NCBI RefSeq assembly: GCF_965279675.1
Contig: NZ_CBDIIJ010000002.1
Coordinates: 1,984,001 to 2,048,000, forward strand
From: Mucisphaera sp965279675
GTDB taxonomy: Bacteria > Planctomycetota > Phycisphaerae > Phycisphaerales > Phycisphaeraceae
Reading direction: 5' to 3'
DNA: 64,000 nt
The notes beneath the pieces were generated by a model. That model had not been told where the DNA came from and ran no database searches. It worked only from the letters and a program-made list of their open reading frames with translations. Position numbers and translations under genes: made by a program. Below, piece by piece: positions 49,284 through 57,871 of this stretch. Position 1 is the first letter of the stretch. Each line of letters opens with the position of its first letter.

Positions 49284-51632
49284 ATGTCGCAGACGGCTGA
49301 CAAGGCCCCGATAGTGGGCGATGAGGCTCGTGTGGCTGAACTGCTTGAGGCGGGGGAGGCGGTGGGTGCGGCTGAGGTGCTGGATGGTTTCGAGCGCGTG
49401 GAGGAGGGGCTGGGGCGGCGGGTGCTGGATGGTTTGATACGGGGTGCGGCGTGGGAGCGGGCGGCGGGGTTGCATGAGCGGTTGGGGGTGGTGTCGGATG
49501 AAGATCGGCTGAGCCTGAATCTGTGCCGGAACCTGGCGATGCTGCAGCGCTGCCGGGCGGGGGTGTATCGGCGGGTGTTCCGGACGGCGGCGAGGACGGT
49601 GTGTCGGCTGGTCGCTGGTGCTGATGGGGTGCGGTCGGTGGAGCAGCTGGATCTGGTGGGGCAGCGGGTGTTGCTGGGGGCGGAGGCTGATCCGTTGGGG
49701 GAGGTGGCGAAGGTGGTGCCGGTGATTGAGCCGGCGCTGGCGGAGGACAAGCCGCTGATGGTGCTGGGGATGCGGGATGGGCATGTGCTGGACTGGGTGG
49801 CGAAGCGGCTGGCCGGGGCGGGGAGCGGGTCGTCCTCGGCGGTGCGGGCGGTGTCGCCTGTCTACGTGCTGGATGTGCATCCTGAGTTGCTGATTCAGGT
49901 GTTGATGTTGCATGACTGGTCGGTTGAGGGATCGCCTTTAACGGCGGCGAATTTCCATTGGTTGGTGGGGATGGACTCGGCGGAGCAGTATCGGCGGCTG
50001 CTGGATCGGCGGCCGAGTCTGCCGGTGAGCCGGTCGGTGTTGTGTTTGTCGCCTCTGATGGAGGATCAGCGGGTTTTGGTTGAGGCTGTGAACCGGGGGA
50101 TCGCGGATGAGATCGATGCGATGGAGTCGGGGGTGAAGGCGTTGGCGGCTTCGCGGACGCGTGAGCATCTGCTGGATGTGTTGGGGGAGAGGCCTTCGCG
50201 TCGGCCTAGGGTGCTGGTGATGGCGTCGCTGTTCACGACGGTGCTTCGTCATTCGGCGGCGGATGTGGCGGCGGGGTTTGAGGCGCTGGGCTGGGAGGTG
50301 GAGACGTTCATCGAGGGCTCGGTGGATGAGCGTTTTGGGTATCGGGGTTTGTGGCGACGGCTGCTGGCTTTTGAACCGGATGTTGTGTTTGTGATCGATC
50401 GGAATCGGGCGGAGTTTGGGGATCTGCTGCCTGAGCCCTTGCCGGTGGTGAACTGGGTGCAGGATCATCTGGCGCATCTGTGTAACCAGCAGGCGGGTCG
50501 GGGAGTGGGGCTGCGGGATTTCGTGCTGCTGGCGAGTCGGCCGACGTTTGTAGAACGGTATGGGTATCCGGAGCGGCAGTGCATCGATCTTGGGAAGCTT
50601 AGTCGGGTGCCGGCGCTGCCTGAGCGGTGGTCAAGTGATGGGGCGGATCTGGTTTATGTCTCGAATGCGTCGCGGGCGGGTGAGGGTTTGATTGAGACGC
50701 TGCGGGAGCAGTTGGGGGAGGCGGAGGCTTTGTTGGCGGTGGCGGAGTCGACGGCGCGGGCGATGATGGCGGTGTATGTGGCGGGGATGTCGATCGACAG
50801 CACGCGGGTGGTGATGGCGATGCTGGACGAGCAGGCTGAGCTGGCGGGATTGCACTGGCCGAATGCGGAGGCGCGGCTGGTGGTGCGGGATCTGCTGTGG
50901 CTGCCTGTGAACGATGCGTTGTATCGTCAACAGGGGCTGGGCTGGGCGGCGGACGTGGCGGAGGCGGAGGGGCTGCGGCTGGAGATTTATGGCGAGGGTT
51001 GGGAGGCGCACCCGCGTTTTGGCAAGTATGCGCAGGGCCCGATCGGGTATGGGGAGGCGCTTGAAGTGCTAACGCGTGGGGCGAAGATAAATCTGCGGCT
51101 GGAGCCTTATCCGGCGCTGGCGCATCAGCGGATGATTGATGGGTTGTTTGCGGGCGGGTTTTACCTGAGTCGGTCGTTTGGGCCGGAGCGGTTGTTTACC
51201 GCGTTGCTGGGGCTCGTGGATGCCGAAGCGGGCGAGGGAGTGGGGACGCTGGCTGAGGCGCGTGAGCGTGTGGGTGGTGAGGTTGCGGAGCGGCTGGAGC
51301 GGTTGGTCGCTGGGTGCCGGGCTTGCTACGACGAGGCGCCGGGTTGGGATCCGGTGGCGGCGGGTCGGATCAGTGAGCGCCTGGGCGTGTTGCGATCGGG
51401 GGAGGCGGCGCTGCCTGGGTTGGAGGCGGTGAGTTTTGTGGATGAGGTTTCGCTGGCGGAGCGGCTGCGTCGGTTTGTGGGGGATGCGGATGAGCGGGGG
51501 CGGGTGTTGGAGCGGCAGCGGGCGGTGGCGGTGGAGCAGTTTGGCTACGTGGGCGGGCTGAAGCGGGTGCTTGGTGAGATACGGGAGCGGGTGGCGGGAG
51601 AAGCTGTGCTTGATGAGAGGCGCTGCGCATGA
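49284..51632 (+). CDS. Large glycosyltransferase, CgeB-like C-terminal domain with unknown N-terminal domain
   Basis: 782 residues. The first ~300 residues have no motif I can name; they are helical with a middle Rossmann-like part (DKPLMVLGMRDGHVLDWVAK). From RPRVLVMASLFTTVLRHSAA (about 310) a GT-B type domain of the CgeB/DUF3880 kind follows, with the usual WVQDHLAHLCNQQAG and, near the C-terminus, LRLEIYGEGWEAHPRFGKYA, GPIGYGEALEVLTRGAKINL and HQRMIDGLFAGGFYL. It probably builds a glycan or modifies a surface structure. It is the first of eight co-directional genes; its TGA overlaps the ATG of the next gene (ATGA). Cytoplasmic. Confidence 0.78.
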   Translation: MSQTADKAPIVGDEARVAELLEAGEAVGAAEVLDGFERVEEGLGRRVLDGLIRGAAWERAAGLHERLGVVSDEDRLSLNLCRNLAMLQRCRAGVYRRVFRTAARTVCRLVAGADGVRSVEQLDLVGQRVLLGAEADPLGEVAKVVPVIEPALAEDKPLMVLGMRDGHVLDWVAKRLAGAGSGSSSAVRAVSPVYVLDVHPELLIQVLMLHDWSVEGSPLTAANFHWLVGMDSAEQYRRLLDRRPSLPVSRSVLCLSPLMEDQRVLVEAVNRGIADEIDAMESGVKALAASRTREHLLDVLGERPSRRPRVLVMASLFTTVLRHSAADVAAGFEALGWEVETFIEGSVDERFGYRGLWRRLLAFEPDVVFVIDRNRAEFGDLLPEPLPVVNWVQDHLAHLCNQQAGRGVGLRDFVLLASRPTFVERYGYPERQCIDLGKLSRVPALPERWSSDGADLVYVSNASRAGEGLIETLREQLGEAEALLAVAESTARAMMAVYVAGMSIDSTRVVMAMLDEQAELAGLHWPNAEARLVVRDLLWLPVNDALYRQQGLGWAADVAEAEGLRLEIYGEGWEAHPRFGKYAQGPIGYGEALEVLTRGAKINLRLEPYPALAHQRMIDGLFAGGFYLSRSFGPERLFTALLGLVDAEAGEGVGTLAEARERVGGEVAERLERLVAGCRACYDEAPGWDPVAAGRISERLGVLRSGEAALPGLEAVSFVDEVSLAERLRRFVGDADERGRVLERQRAVAVEQFGYVGGLKRVLGEIRERVAGEAVLDERRCA

Positions 51633-52822
51633 AGATCAGTTATGTGATTGTGACCTACAACCGGATTGATGCGCTGCGGCGGACGCTCAAGCGGCTGCAC
51701 GCGTTGGTGGCTTCGGGTGAGGCCCAGGACATCTGGGTGATCGACAATGCGTCGGAGGATGGGACGGCGGAGGCGGTGGCGGCGGCGTTTCCGGATGTGC
51801 ATCTGATTGCGCGGGCGTCGAATGGTGGTGCGTGTGCGCGGACGGATGCGGTGGGGCGTGCGACAGGTGATTTGCTGGTGTTTCTGGATGACGACAGTTA
51901 TCCGTTGCCGGGTGTGGTTGAGGCGGCGGTGGAGCGGTTTTTGCGTCAGCCGAGTCTGGGGTTGCTGGGCGGGGCGATCGAGCTGCCGGACGGGTCGGGC
52001 GAGGCTTCGGCGTTGCCGGTGGTGCCGGTGGCGTGCGGGATGGTGGCTCGTCATGCGGCGCTTCAGGAGGTGGGCGGGTTTGATCGGTGGATGAGTCGTC
52101 AGGCGGAGGAGTTTGATCTGGCGATGCGGTTGCTGCAGGCGGGCTGGGGCGTGGAGCGGGATGCGTCGCTGGTGTTTCGTCACGACAAGCCGGCGGGTCA
52201 GCGGGCCTCGGCGGCAATCTGCAAGCTGGATCTGCGGAATAACCTGGTGGTGGCGGGGCGGTATCTGCCTGCTGATCTGGCGGCGGCGTATCGGCGGGAC
52301 TGGGTGCAGCGTTACAGCCTGATCGCTGAGAGCCTTGATCTTGAGGTCTCGATGGACGCGGCGGTCGCTGAGGCGGATGAGAAGCTGGCGGCGGAATCGC
52401 GATTGGTGCGGCAGCCGCTTAGTGCGGCGGCGATCGAGAGGGTGTTTGGGCTGGAGGCCCAGGCGCGGGCGGTGGCGGCCTGGAGTCGTCGGGTGGAGCC
52501 GAGGCGGGTGGCGATCGCGGATTTCGGGAAGAACCTGTTTGCTACGTATGAGGCTTGTCGTCGGTCGGGGTTGGAGGTGGTGGCGGTGACGGAGCGTAAC
52601 CCGGCGTTTGTCGGGCGGTTCTACCGGGAGGTGCCGATCTGTGCGGAGGATGATGCGTTGGTGATGGGGGCGGATGGAGTGGTGCTGTCGACGCTGCATC
52701 CGGCGACGATTGATGATCGGGTGAAGGCCTTGCAGGGGATGTATGCGGCGCCGATTCTGGATTTTGGGAGCCACGAAGAGGATGCTGCGATGGGTTGGCA
52801 GACGCAGCGGGGAGCGGCCTGA
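51629..52822 (+). CDS. GT2 glycosyltransferase fused to a Rossmann-like domain
   Basis: 397 residues. Residues 1-250 are a family 2 glycosyltransferase: ISYVIVTYNRIDALRRTLKR, IWVIDNASEDGT, LLVFLDDDSYP (the DxD metal site) and EEFDLAMRLLQAGW (acceptor-side catalytic ED). The C-terminal ~130 residues form a separate Rossmann-like unit, RRVAIADFGKNLFATYEACR, with GADGVVLSTLHPATIDDRVK, resembling the N-terminal nucleotide/sugar-binding domains of PglD-type acetyltransferases. ATGA overlap with the gene before and a one-base overlap (TGATG) with the gene after show tight coupling. Sugar and acceptor unknown. Confidence 0.85.
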   Translation: MKISYVIVTYNRIDALRRTLKRLHALVASGEAQDIWVIDNASEDGTAEAVAAAFPDVHLIARASNGGACARTDAVGRATGDLLVFLDDDSYPLPGVVEAAVERFLRQPSLGLLGGAIELPDGSGEASALPVVPVACGMVARHAALQEVGGFDRWMSRQAEEFDLAMRLLQAGWGVERDASLVFRHDKPAGQRASAAICKLDLRNNLVVAGRYLPADLAAAYRRDWVQRYSLIAESLDLEVSMDAAVAEADEKLAAESRLVRQPLSAAAIERVFGLEAQARAVAAWSRRVEPRRVAIADFGKNLFATYEACRRSGLEVVAVTERNPAFVGRFYREVPICAEDDALVMGADGVVLSTLHPATIDDRVKALQGMYAAPILDFGSHEEDAAMGWQTQRGAA

Positions 52823-53757
52823 TGGTTGCTGAAGGTCTGAGGGTTCGGTTGAGTCGCTGGTTGCTGCCGAAGTTGAGTCCGGTGCGGGTGCCGCGGCCGG
52901 TGCCGGGGTGGTATCTGGGTTTTGGGGAGTGTCGTCGGGATGCGGTGCATCGTGTGCGTCGGGGGCTCTTGCGTTCGTTCAAGCAGACGGCTCGTCTGAC
53001 GTGGATCGATGGTTTGCAGGTGGTGGCTTATCCGTACAACGAGGTGACGCGGTCGCTGATGATGACGGGTTTGTACGACCCGACGGAGTTGTTTTATCTG
53101 CGGCGGACGCTGAAGCCGGGGATGACCTTTATCGATGCGGGGGCGAATCTGGGGTTGTACAGCCTGGTGGCCTCGCGGTGTGTGGGGGCATCGGGTCGGG
53201 TGGTGGCGCTGGAGCCGAGTGGGCGGGAGTTTGATCGGCTGTGTCGTCATGTGGAGATCAATGGGCTTGAGAATGTGGAGCCGCTTCGGTTGGCGGTGTC
53301 GGACAGTGAGGACCGGATCGGGCTGAAGGTCGCGGATGAGAAGCATGCGGGTCACAACACGCTGGGCGGGTTTGCGTATGAAGCGACGCAGCTGGATCGG
53401 GTGGAGTCGGTGGGGAGCACGACGATCGACGGGTTGGTGACGGGGTTGGGTTTGTCGCGGGTGGACTTGATCAAGCTGGATATCGAGGGTGCGGAGTTGG
53501 CGGCGCTTCGCGGCGCGGTGATGACGCTGAAGCGTTTTCGGCCTGCGATCCTGCTTGAGTTTGCGGAGAAGAGTCTGGAGGCGCAGGGGGCGAGTTCGGC
53601 GGCGGTGTGGGATCTGCTAGCGGCGCATGGGTACGCGATGGCATCGATCGACAATGTGCGGGGCGAACCGATGGTGGTGAAGCGGCGGGATCGGTACGAC
53701 GTGTCGGTGAATTTGCTGGCGCGGCCGCGGGAGTTGGCGGTGCGTTGTGCGGCCTGA
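52822..53757 (+). CDS. FkbM-family SAM methyltransferase
   Basis: 311 residues from ATG 52822. TFIDAGANLGLYSLVASRCV is the SAM-binding motif I of FkbM methyltransferases, VVALEPSGREFDRL motif II with the acidic ribose-binding Glu, and LIKLDIEGAELAALRGAVMT the FkbM hallmark DIEGAE. It O-methylates a hydroxyl of a sugar or other glycan residue. Start overlaps the previous stop by one base; its end overlaps the next gene by 11 bases. Part of the glycan cluster. No membrane segments. Confidence 0.9.
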   Translation: MVAEGLRVRLSRWLLPKLSPVRVPRPVPGWYLGFGECRRDAVHRVRRGLLRSFKQTARLTWIDGLQVVAYPYNEVTRSLMMTGLYDPTELFYLRRTLKPGMTFIDAGANLGLYSLVASRCVGASGRVVALEPSGREFDRLCRHVEINGLENVEPLRLAVSDSEDRIGLKVADEKHAGHNTLGGFAYEATQLDRVESVGSTTIDGLVTGLGLSRVDLIKLDIEGAELAALRGAVMTLKRFRPAILLEFAEKSLEAQGASSAAVWDLLAAHGYAMASIDNVRGEPMVVKRRDRYDVSVNLLARPRELAVRCAA

Positions 53758-54721
53758 GTTGTCGCCTAGACCCGGTCCGGTGTGGGATGATCCTCCGGGT
53801 CTGGCGGGGGCGAGGCCGTTGTCGCTGGCGGTGGTGATCCCGAGTTTGAATCGGGCAGCGTATCTGCGGGCGGCGATCGATTCGGTGTTGATGCAGGATC
53901 ATCCGTCGCTTCGGTGTCTGGTGGTGGATGGGGGGTCGACGGATGGTTCGTTGGAAGTGTTGCGGTCGTATGGCGATCGGATTGACTGGGTCAGTGAGCC
54001 GGACGGGGGGCATGCGGATGCGATTAATAAGGGTTGGCTGCGGACCGAGTCGGAGGTGGTGGCGTGGCTGAATGCGGATGACCTGTGGGCGTCGGCGGAT
54101 GCGGCGCGGCTGGCTTGTCAGTACCTGGCGGCGCGGGCGGAGACGGACATTGTTTACGGGGACTGCGACTGGGTGGATGAAGCGGGGCATTCGGCGGGGC
54201 GGTCGTATGTGCGGGCTTGGTCGCTTGACTTTGCGGTGGTGACGGCGGATCACTGCATCCCGCAGCCGGCGGCGTTTATTCGGAGGTCGCTGGTCGATCG
54301 GGTGGGGATGCTGCGGACGGATGTGTTTACCAAGGATCGGGAGTTCTGGATAAGGGCGGGGTTGTCGGGGCGGGTTGATTACTGGCCGCGGCTGCTGGCG
54401 TGTCAGCGGAATGACGAAGGGATCAGTTATCTAGGGCGAAAGGTGGCCCCGGCGATTGTGGAGGTGACGCGGGCTTTCTATGAGCTTGAGGGCGTGCCGG
54501 ACCGGTTGCTGGCTGTGCGGGGTAGGGCGATGAGCAATGCGCATTTGCGGGCGGCGTATTACGCGTGGGCGGGTGGGCGTCACTGGGATCTGTATGGGTA
54601 TCACCTGCTGCGGGCGTTGCTGGCGGATGTGGGGAATGTGGCGCGGGTGCGGTGGCACGTGCGTCGGTATGTCGGTGAGGCGTTTGGATGGGCGCGTCCA
54701 CGGGCGGTGATGCCTGCTTAA
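53747..54721 (+). CDS. GT2 family glycosyltransferase
   Basis: 324 residues, GTG start at 53747 overlapping the FkbM gene by 11 bases. SLAVVIPSLNRAAYLRAAID, CLVVDGGSTDGS, SEPDGGHADAINKGW and VVAWLNADDLW (DxD) form the catalytic GT-A core, with FTKDREFWIRAGL in the later acceptor part. This WVSEPDGGxxDAINKG pattern is common in GT2 enzymes of capsule and LPS clusters. Cytoplasmic, membrane-peripheral probably. Sugar and acceptor unknown. It is 15 bases before the methyltransferase gene at 54737. Confidence 0.9.
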   Translation: MRPELSPRPGPVWDDPPGLAGARPLSLAVVIPSLNRAAYLRAAIDSVLMQDHPSLRCLVVDGGSTDGSLEVLRSYGDRIDWVSEPDGGHADAINKGWLRTESEVVAWLNADDLWASADAARLACQYLAARAETDIVYGDCDWVDEAGHSAGRSYVRAWSLDFAVVTADHCIPQPAAFIRRSLVDRVGMLRTDVFTKDREFWIRAGLSGRVDYWPRLLACQRNDEGISYLGRKVAPAIVEVTRAFYELEGVPDRLLAVRGRAMSNAHLRAAYYAWAGGRHWDLYGYHLLRALLADVGNVARVRWHVRRYVGEAFGWARPRAVMPA

Positions 54722-54736
54722 GGAAGAGGTGCGGTG

Positions 54737-55594
54737 ATGAGCCAGGCGAGCGGTGGTTTTGAGTCGGTTCCGATTGAGGAGGTGCGTCGTTTCTGGAACG
54801 CGCGGCCGTGTAATCTGAGGCACTCGCCTGAGCCGGTGGGGACACGGGCTTATTTCGAGCAGGTTGCGGAGCGGAAGTACCGGGTGGAACCGCATATCCC
54901 GGGATTTGCAGCGTTCGAGAGGTGGAAGGGCAAGCGGGTGCTGGAGGTGGGATGCGGGATCGGGACGGACACGATGCGTTTTGCGCAGGCGGGTGCGGAG
55001 GTGACGGCGGTGGATCTGTCGGAGGCGTCGCTGAATCTGACCAGGCAGCGGGCGGAGGTGTTCGGGGTGCGGGACCGTGTGCGGACGGTGCATGCGAATG
55101 CTGAGCAACTCGATGAGGTGCTGGAGGTGGAGCCTTACGATCTGATTTATTCGTTCGGGGTGATTCACCACACGCCTCGGCCGGACGTGGCGTTGGCGAC
55201 GCTGCGGCGGTTTGCGGGGCCGGAGACGCAGATCAAGCTGATGGTTTATTACCGGTATGCGTGGAAGGTGCTGGCGATTGTGCTGGGTAAGGGGTATGGG
55301 CGGTTCTGGCAGCTGGATGATCTGGTGGCGCGGTCGTCGGAGGCACAGAGCGGGTGCCCGGTGACGTATACGTATACGCGGCGGACAGCGGAGGCGTGGC
55401 TGGAGCGGTGCGGGTTTCGGTCAACCGGGATGGTGGTGGATCATATTTTTCCGTATCGGATTTCGGATTACCGCGAGTATCGGTACGTGATGAGTTGGTA
55501 TTTCCGGGTGCTGCCGAGGCCGGTGTTTCGGATGCTGGAGCGTCGGATGGGTTGGCATCTTTGTATTGACGCGGTACCTGCGGAGAAGGGGTGA
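54737..55594 (+). CDS. Class I SAM-dependent methyltransferase
   Basis: 285 residues. VLEVGCGIGTDTMRFAQAGA is SAM motif I, VTAVDLSEASLNLTRQRAE motif II, and LIYSFGVIHHTPRPDVALAT motif IV with the IHHTP pattern of UbiE/Methyltransf_11-type enzymes. The N-terminal VRRFWNARPCNLRHSPEPVG is a stretch I have seen in cell-surface-polysaccharide methyltransferases. ATG 54737 is taken with GGAAGAGG as ribosome site; a GTG sits three bases before. Methylates a sugar or lipid in the glycan pathway; target unknown. Confidence 0.87.
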   Translation: MSQASGGFESVPIEEVRRFWNARPCNLRHSPEPVGTRAYFEQVAERKYRVEPHIPGFAAFERWKGKRVLEVGCGIGTDTMRFAQAGAEVTAVDLSEASLNLTRQRAEVFGVRDRVRTVHANAEQLDEVLEVEPYDLIYSFGVIHHTPRPDVALATLRRFAGPETQIKLMVYYRYAWKVLAIVLGKGYGRFWQLDDLVARSSEAQSGCPVTYTYTRRTAEAWLERCGFRSTGMVVDHIFPYRISDYREYRYVMSWYFRVLPRPVFRMLERRMGWHLCIDAVPAEKG

Positions 55595-55597
55595 TCG

Positions 55598-56428
55598 TTG
55601 CGGCTGGCTTTCTTTACGACGCCTAAGGCCTTTGAGGGGCACGCGGGGGTGATCCAGCGGAACGCGCTGCGGTCGTGGTCGCTGCTGGATCCGAAGCCGG
55701 AATTGATTCTGCTGGATGATGAGGCGGGGACGGCGGAACTGGCGGAGGTGTTGGGGGCGAAGCATCTGCCGGAGGTGCCGAAGGACGGGGAGGGGATGCC
55801 TTACCTAGATGGGCTGTTTCGGTTGGCGGAGGCGGCGACGGACGCGACGCACTTGATGTTTATCAATGCGGACATTCTGCTGACGGGCGCGTTCTGGCCG
55901 GCGGTGAGGGCGGCGACGCGGGCGCATCGACGGCTGCTGATGGTGGGGCAGCGCTACGACATTCGGATTGATGAGCCGATGGCGTTTGAGGCGGGGTGGG
56001 GTGAGCGGTTGACGGAGTGGGCGCGGGCGGAGGGGGCGTTGGGTGGACCGGTGTTTATTGACTATTTTTTGTATCAGCGGGGGATGTGGGGGCGGATCCC
56101 GTCTTTTTCGATTGCCAGGTACTCGTGGGACAACTGGATGATCTACCGGGCGCGGCAGCTTCGGGTGCCGGTGGTTGACGCGACGCGGGGGTTGACAGTG
56201 GTGCATCAGAACCACGAGCCGTCGGCGGTGAATCGGAGGAAGCAGGGGGTTCGGCTGAGCCCGGGGGCGCGGCGAAATCTGGAATTGGCGGGTGGGAAGC
56301 GGTGTCTGTACACGATCTGGGATTCCAGTCATGTGCTGACGGAGGGGCTTGAGGTGGAGCGGCGGCGGGGGTCGGGGCTGGGTGGGGGGATCTGGTCTTA
56401 CCGGCGGTCGGTGCGTGCGGCGGGGTGA
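55598..56428 (+). CDS. Glycosyltransferase-like (GT-A) protein of unclear family
   Basis: 276 residues. TTG start at 55598 with GGAGAAGGGG before it; only 3 bases separate it from the previous stop. RLAFFTTPKAFEGHAGVIQR begins a nucleotide-binding fold, THLMFINADILLTGAFWPAV gives a D-x-D-like metal site (NAD), and FIDYFLYQRGMWGRIPSFSI with YSWDNWMIYRARQL places the acceptor part. This D-NWM pattern occurs in proteins annotated as hypothetical or glycosyltransferase in glycan clusters. A sugar transferase role is inferred from the fold and context. Cytoplasmic. Confidence 0.68.
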   Translation: MRLAFFTTPKAFEGHAGVIQRNALRSWSLLDPKPELILLDDEAGTAELAEVLGAKHLPEVPKDGEGMPYLDGLFRLAEAATDATHLMFINADILLTGAFWPAVRAATRAHRRLLMVGQRYDIRIDEPMAFEAGWGERLTEWARAEGALGGPVFIDYFLYQRGMWGRIPSFSIARYSWDNWMIYRARQLRVPVVDATRGLTVVHQNHEPSAVNRRKQGVRLSPGARRNLELAGGKRCLYTIWDSSHVLTEGLEVERRRGSGLGGGIWSYRRSVRAAG

Positions 56429-56479
56429 TCTGGTGGTCGATTCAGAAGGCGGGATGGGGGTCTGACCGACGTTAGCGAT

Positions 56480-57856
56480 ATGGCAGATTGCATCGAGTCG
56501 ATTGCGATGGTGGGGCTTGGGCGGCTGGGGTGCCCGATTGCGGCTTGTCTGGCGGCGAAGGGGCTGCGGGTGGTGGGGGTGGATGTGAATCCGGCGACGG
56601 TGGCGGCGGTGAATCGTGGGGAGGCGCCGGTGTATGAGCCGGGTCTGGTGGAGATGCTCGGGGCGGCGGGCGATCGGTTGACGGCGACGGGGGACATGGT
56701 TGAGGCGATTGCGCAGGCGGAGGCGAGTTTTGTGCTGGTGCCGACGCCTAGTGAGGCGGATGGGGCGTTCGGGTTGGATTATGTGCTGGCCGCGTGCGAG
56801 CAGATCGGTCGGGCGCTGGCGTCGAAGGATACGTGGCATCTGGTGACGATCGTGAGCACGGTGATGCCGGGGGATACGGAGGGGCCGATTCGGCAGACGC
56901 TGGAGCGGGCGTCGGGCAAGCGGTGTGGTGAGAGTTTCGGGTTGTGCTACAGCCCGGAGTTTGTGGCGCTGGGTTCGGTGATTCGGGATTATCTGCACCC
57001 GGACATGCTGCTGGTCGGCGCGTCGGATGAGCGGAGTGGAGAGGCGCTGGCGGGGATTCATCGGCGGGTGGTGGCGACGGACCCGCCTGTCGCTCGGATG
57101 TCGTTTGTGAATGCGGAGTTGGCGAAGATCTCGGTGAATTCATACGTGACGACGAAGATCACGTTTGCGAATACGTTGGCGGGGATCTGCGAGCGCTTGG
57201 TGGGGGCGGATGTGGATGCGGTGACGGAGGCGATCGGTCTGGATTCGCGGATCGGCCGGAAGTACCTGCGGGGTGGGGTGGGGTATGGGGGGCCGTGTTT
57301 CCCGCGGGATAATGCGGCGCTGGCGCGGGTGGCTGCTTCGGTGGGGGCTGAGCGGGCGCTGCCTGAGACGGTGGACGGGGTGAATCGTCGGCAGGTGGAT
57401 CGTTTGTTTGAACGGGTGGCTGCCTTGCTGGAGCCGGGGGCGCGGGTGGCGGTGCTGGGTTTGTCTTACAAGCCTGAGAGTGACGTGGTAGAGCAGTCGC
57501 AATCGGTCTGGCTGGCGGAGCGGCTGGCTGGTGCGGGGTATGGGGTGGTGGCGTTTGATCCGGCGGCGCGGCCGGAGATGGCGGGGGTGGCTTTGGCGGG
57601 ATCGGTCGAGGCGGCGATGGCAGAGTCTGAGGCGGTGGTGCTGGCGACGGTGTGGCCGGGGATGGCGGAGGCGGTGGTCGCGATGGCTGAGCGCCGCGGG
57701 GTGGTGGTTTTTGATCCGTGGCGGGTGCTGGTGGATCGGGTGTGGCCGGCGGGGACGACGTATGTGCCGGGTGGGAAGCACATCGACTTGGCGGAGGGCG
57801 TGGAGCGTGTGATTGGGCGGGTTGAGGCGGGCGGCGGTTTGGCGGAGGCGGGATGA
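56480..57856 (+). CDS. UDP-glucose/UDP-sugar 6-dehydrogenase family protein
   Basis: 458 residues. IAMVGLGRLGCPIAACLAAK binds NAD, VLVPTPSEADGAFGLDYV and LCYSPEFVALGSVIRDYL are family blocks, and GGVGYGGPCFPRDN holds the catalytic Cys C273. RVAVLGLSYKPESDVVEQSQ begins the C-terminal UDP-binding domain. It oxidises UDP-glucose or a UDP-HexNAc to the uronate in two NAD-dependent steps. YxPE-like VALGSVIRDY instead of the usual EGxA leaves the exact substrate open. It supplies uronic acid to the neighbouring glycosyltransferases. 15 bases before the HldE-like gene. Confidence 0.9.
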   Translation: MADCIESIAMVGLGRLGCPIAACLAAKGLRVVGVDVNPATVAAVNRGEAPVYEPGLVEMLGAAGDRLTATGDMVEAIAQAEASFVLVPTPSEADGAFGLDYVLAACEQIGRALASKDTWHLVTIVSTVMPGDTEGPIRQTLERASGKRCGESFGLCYSPEFVALGSVIRDYLHPDMLLVGASDERSGEALAGIHRRVVATDPPVARMSFVNAELAKISVNSYVTTKITFANTLAGICERLVGADVDAVTEAIGLDSRIGRKYLRGGVGYGGPCFPRDNAALARVAASVGAERALPETVDGVNRRQVDRLFERVAALLEPGARVAVLGLSYKPESDVVEQSQSVWLAERLAGAGYGVVAFDPAARPEMAGVALAGSVEAAMAESEAVVLATVWPGMAEAVVAMAERRGVVVFDPWRVLVDRVWPAGTTYVPGGKHIDLAEGVERVIGRVEAGGGLAEAG

Positions 57857-57871
57857 GACGAGGGTGCGCTG

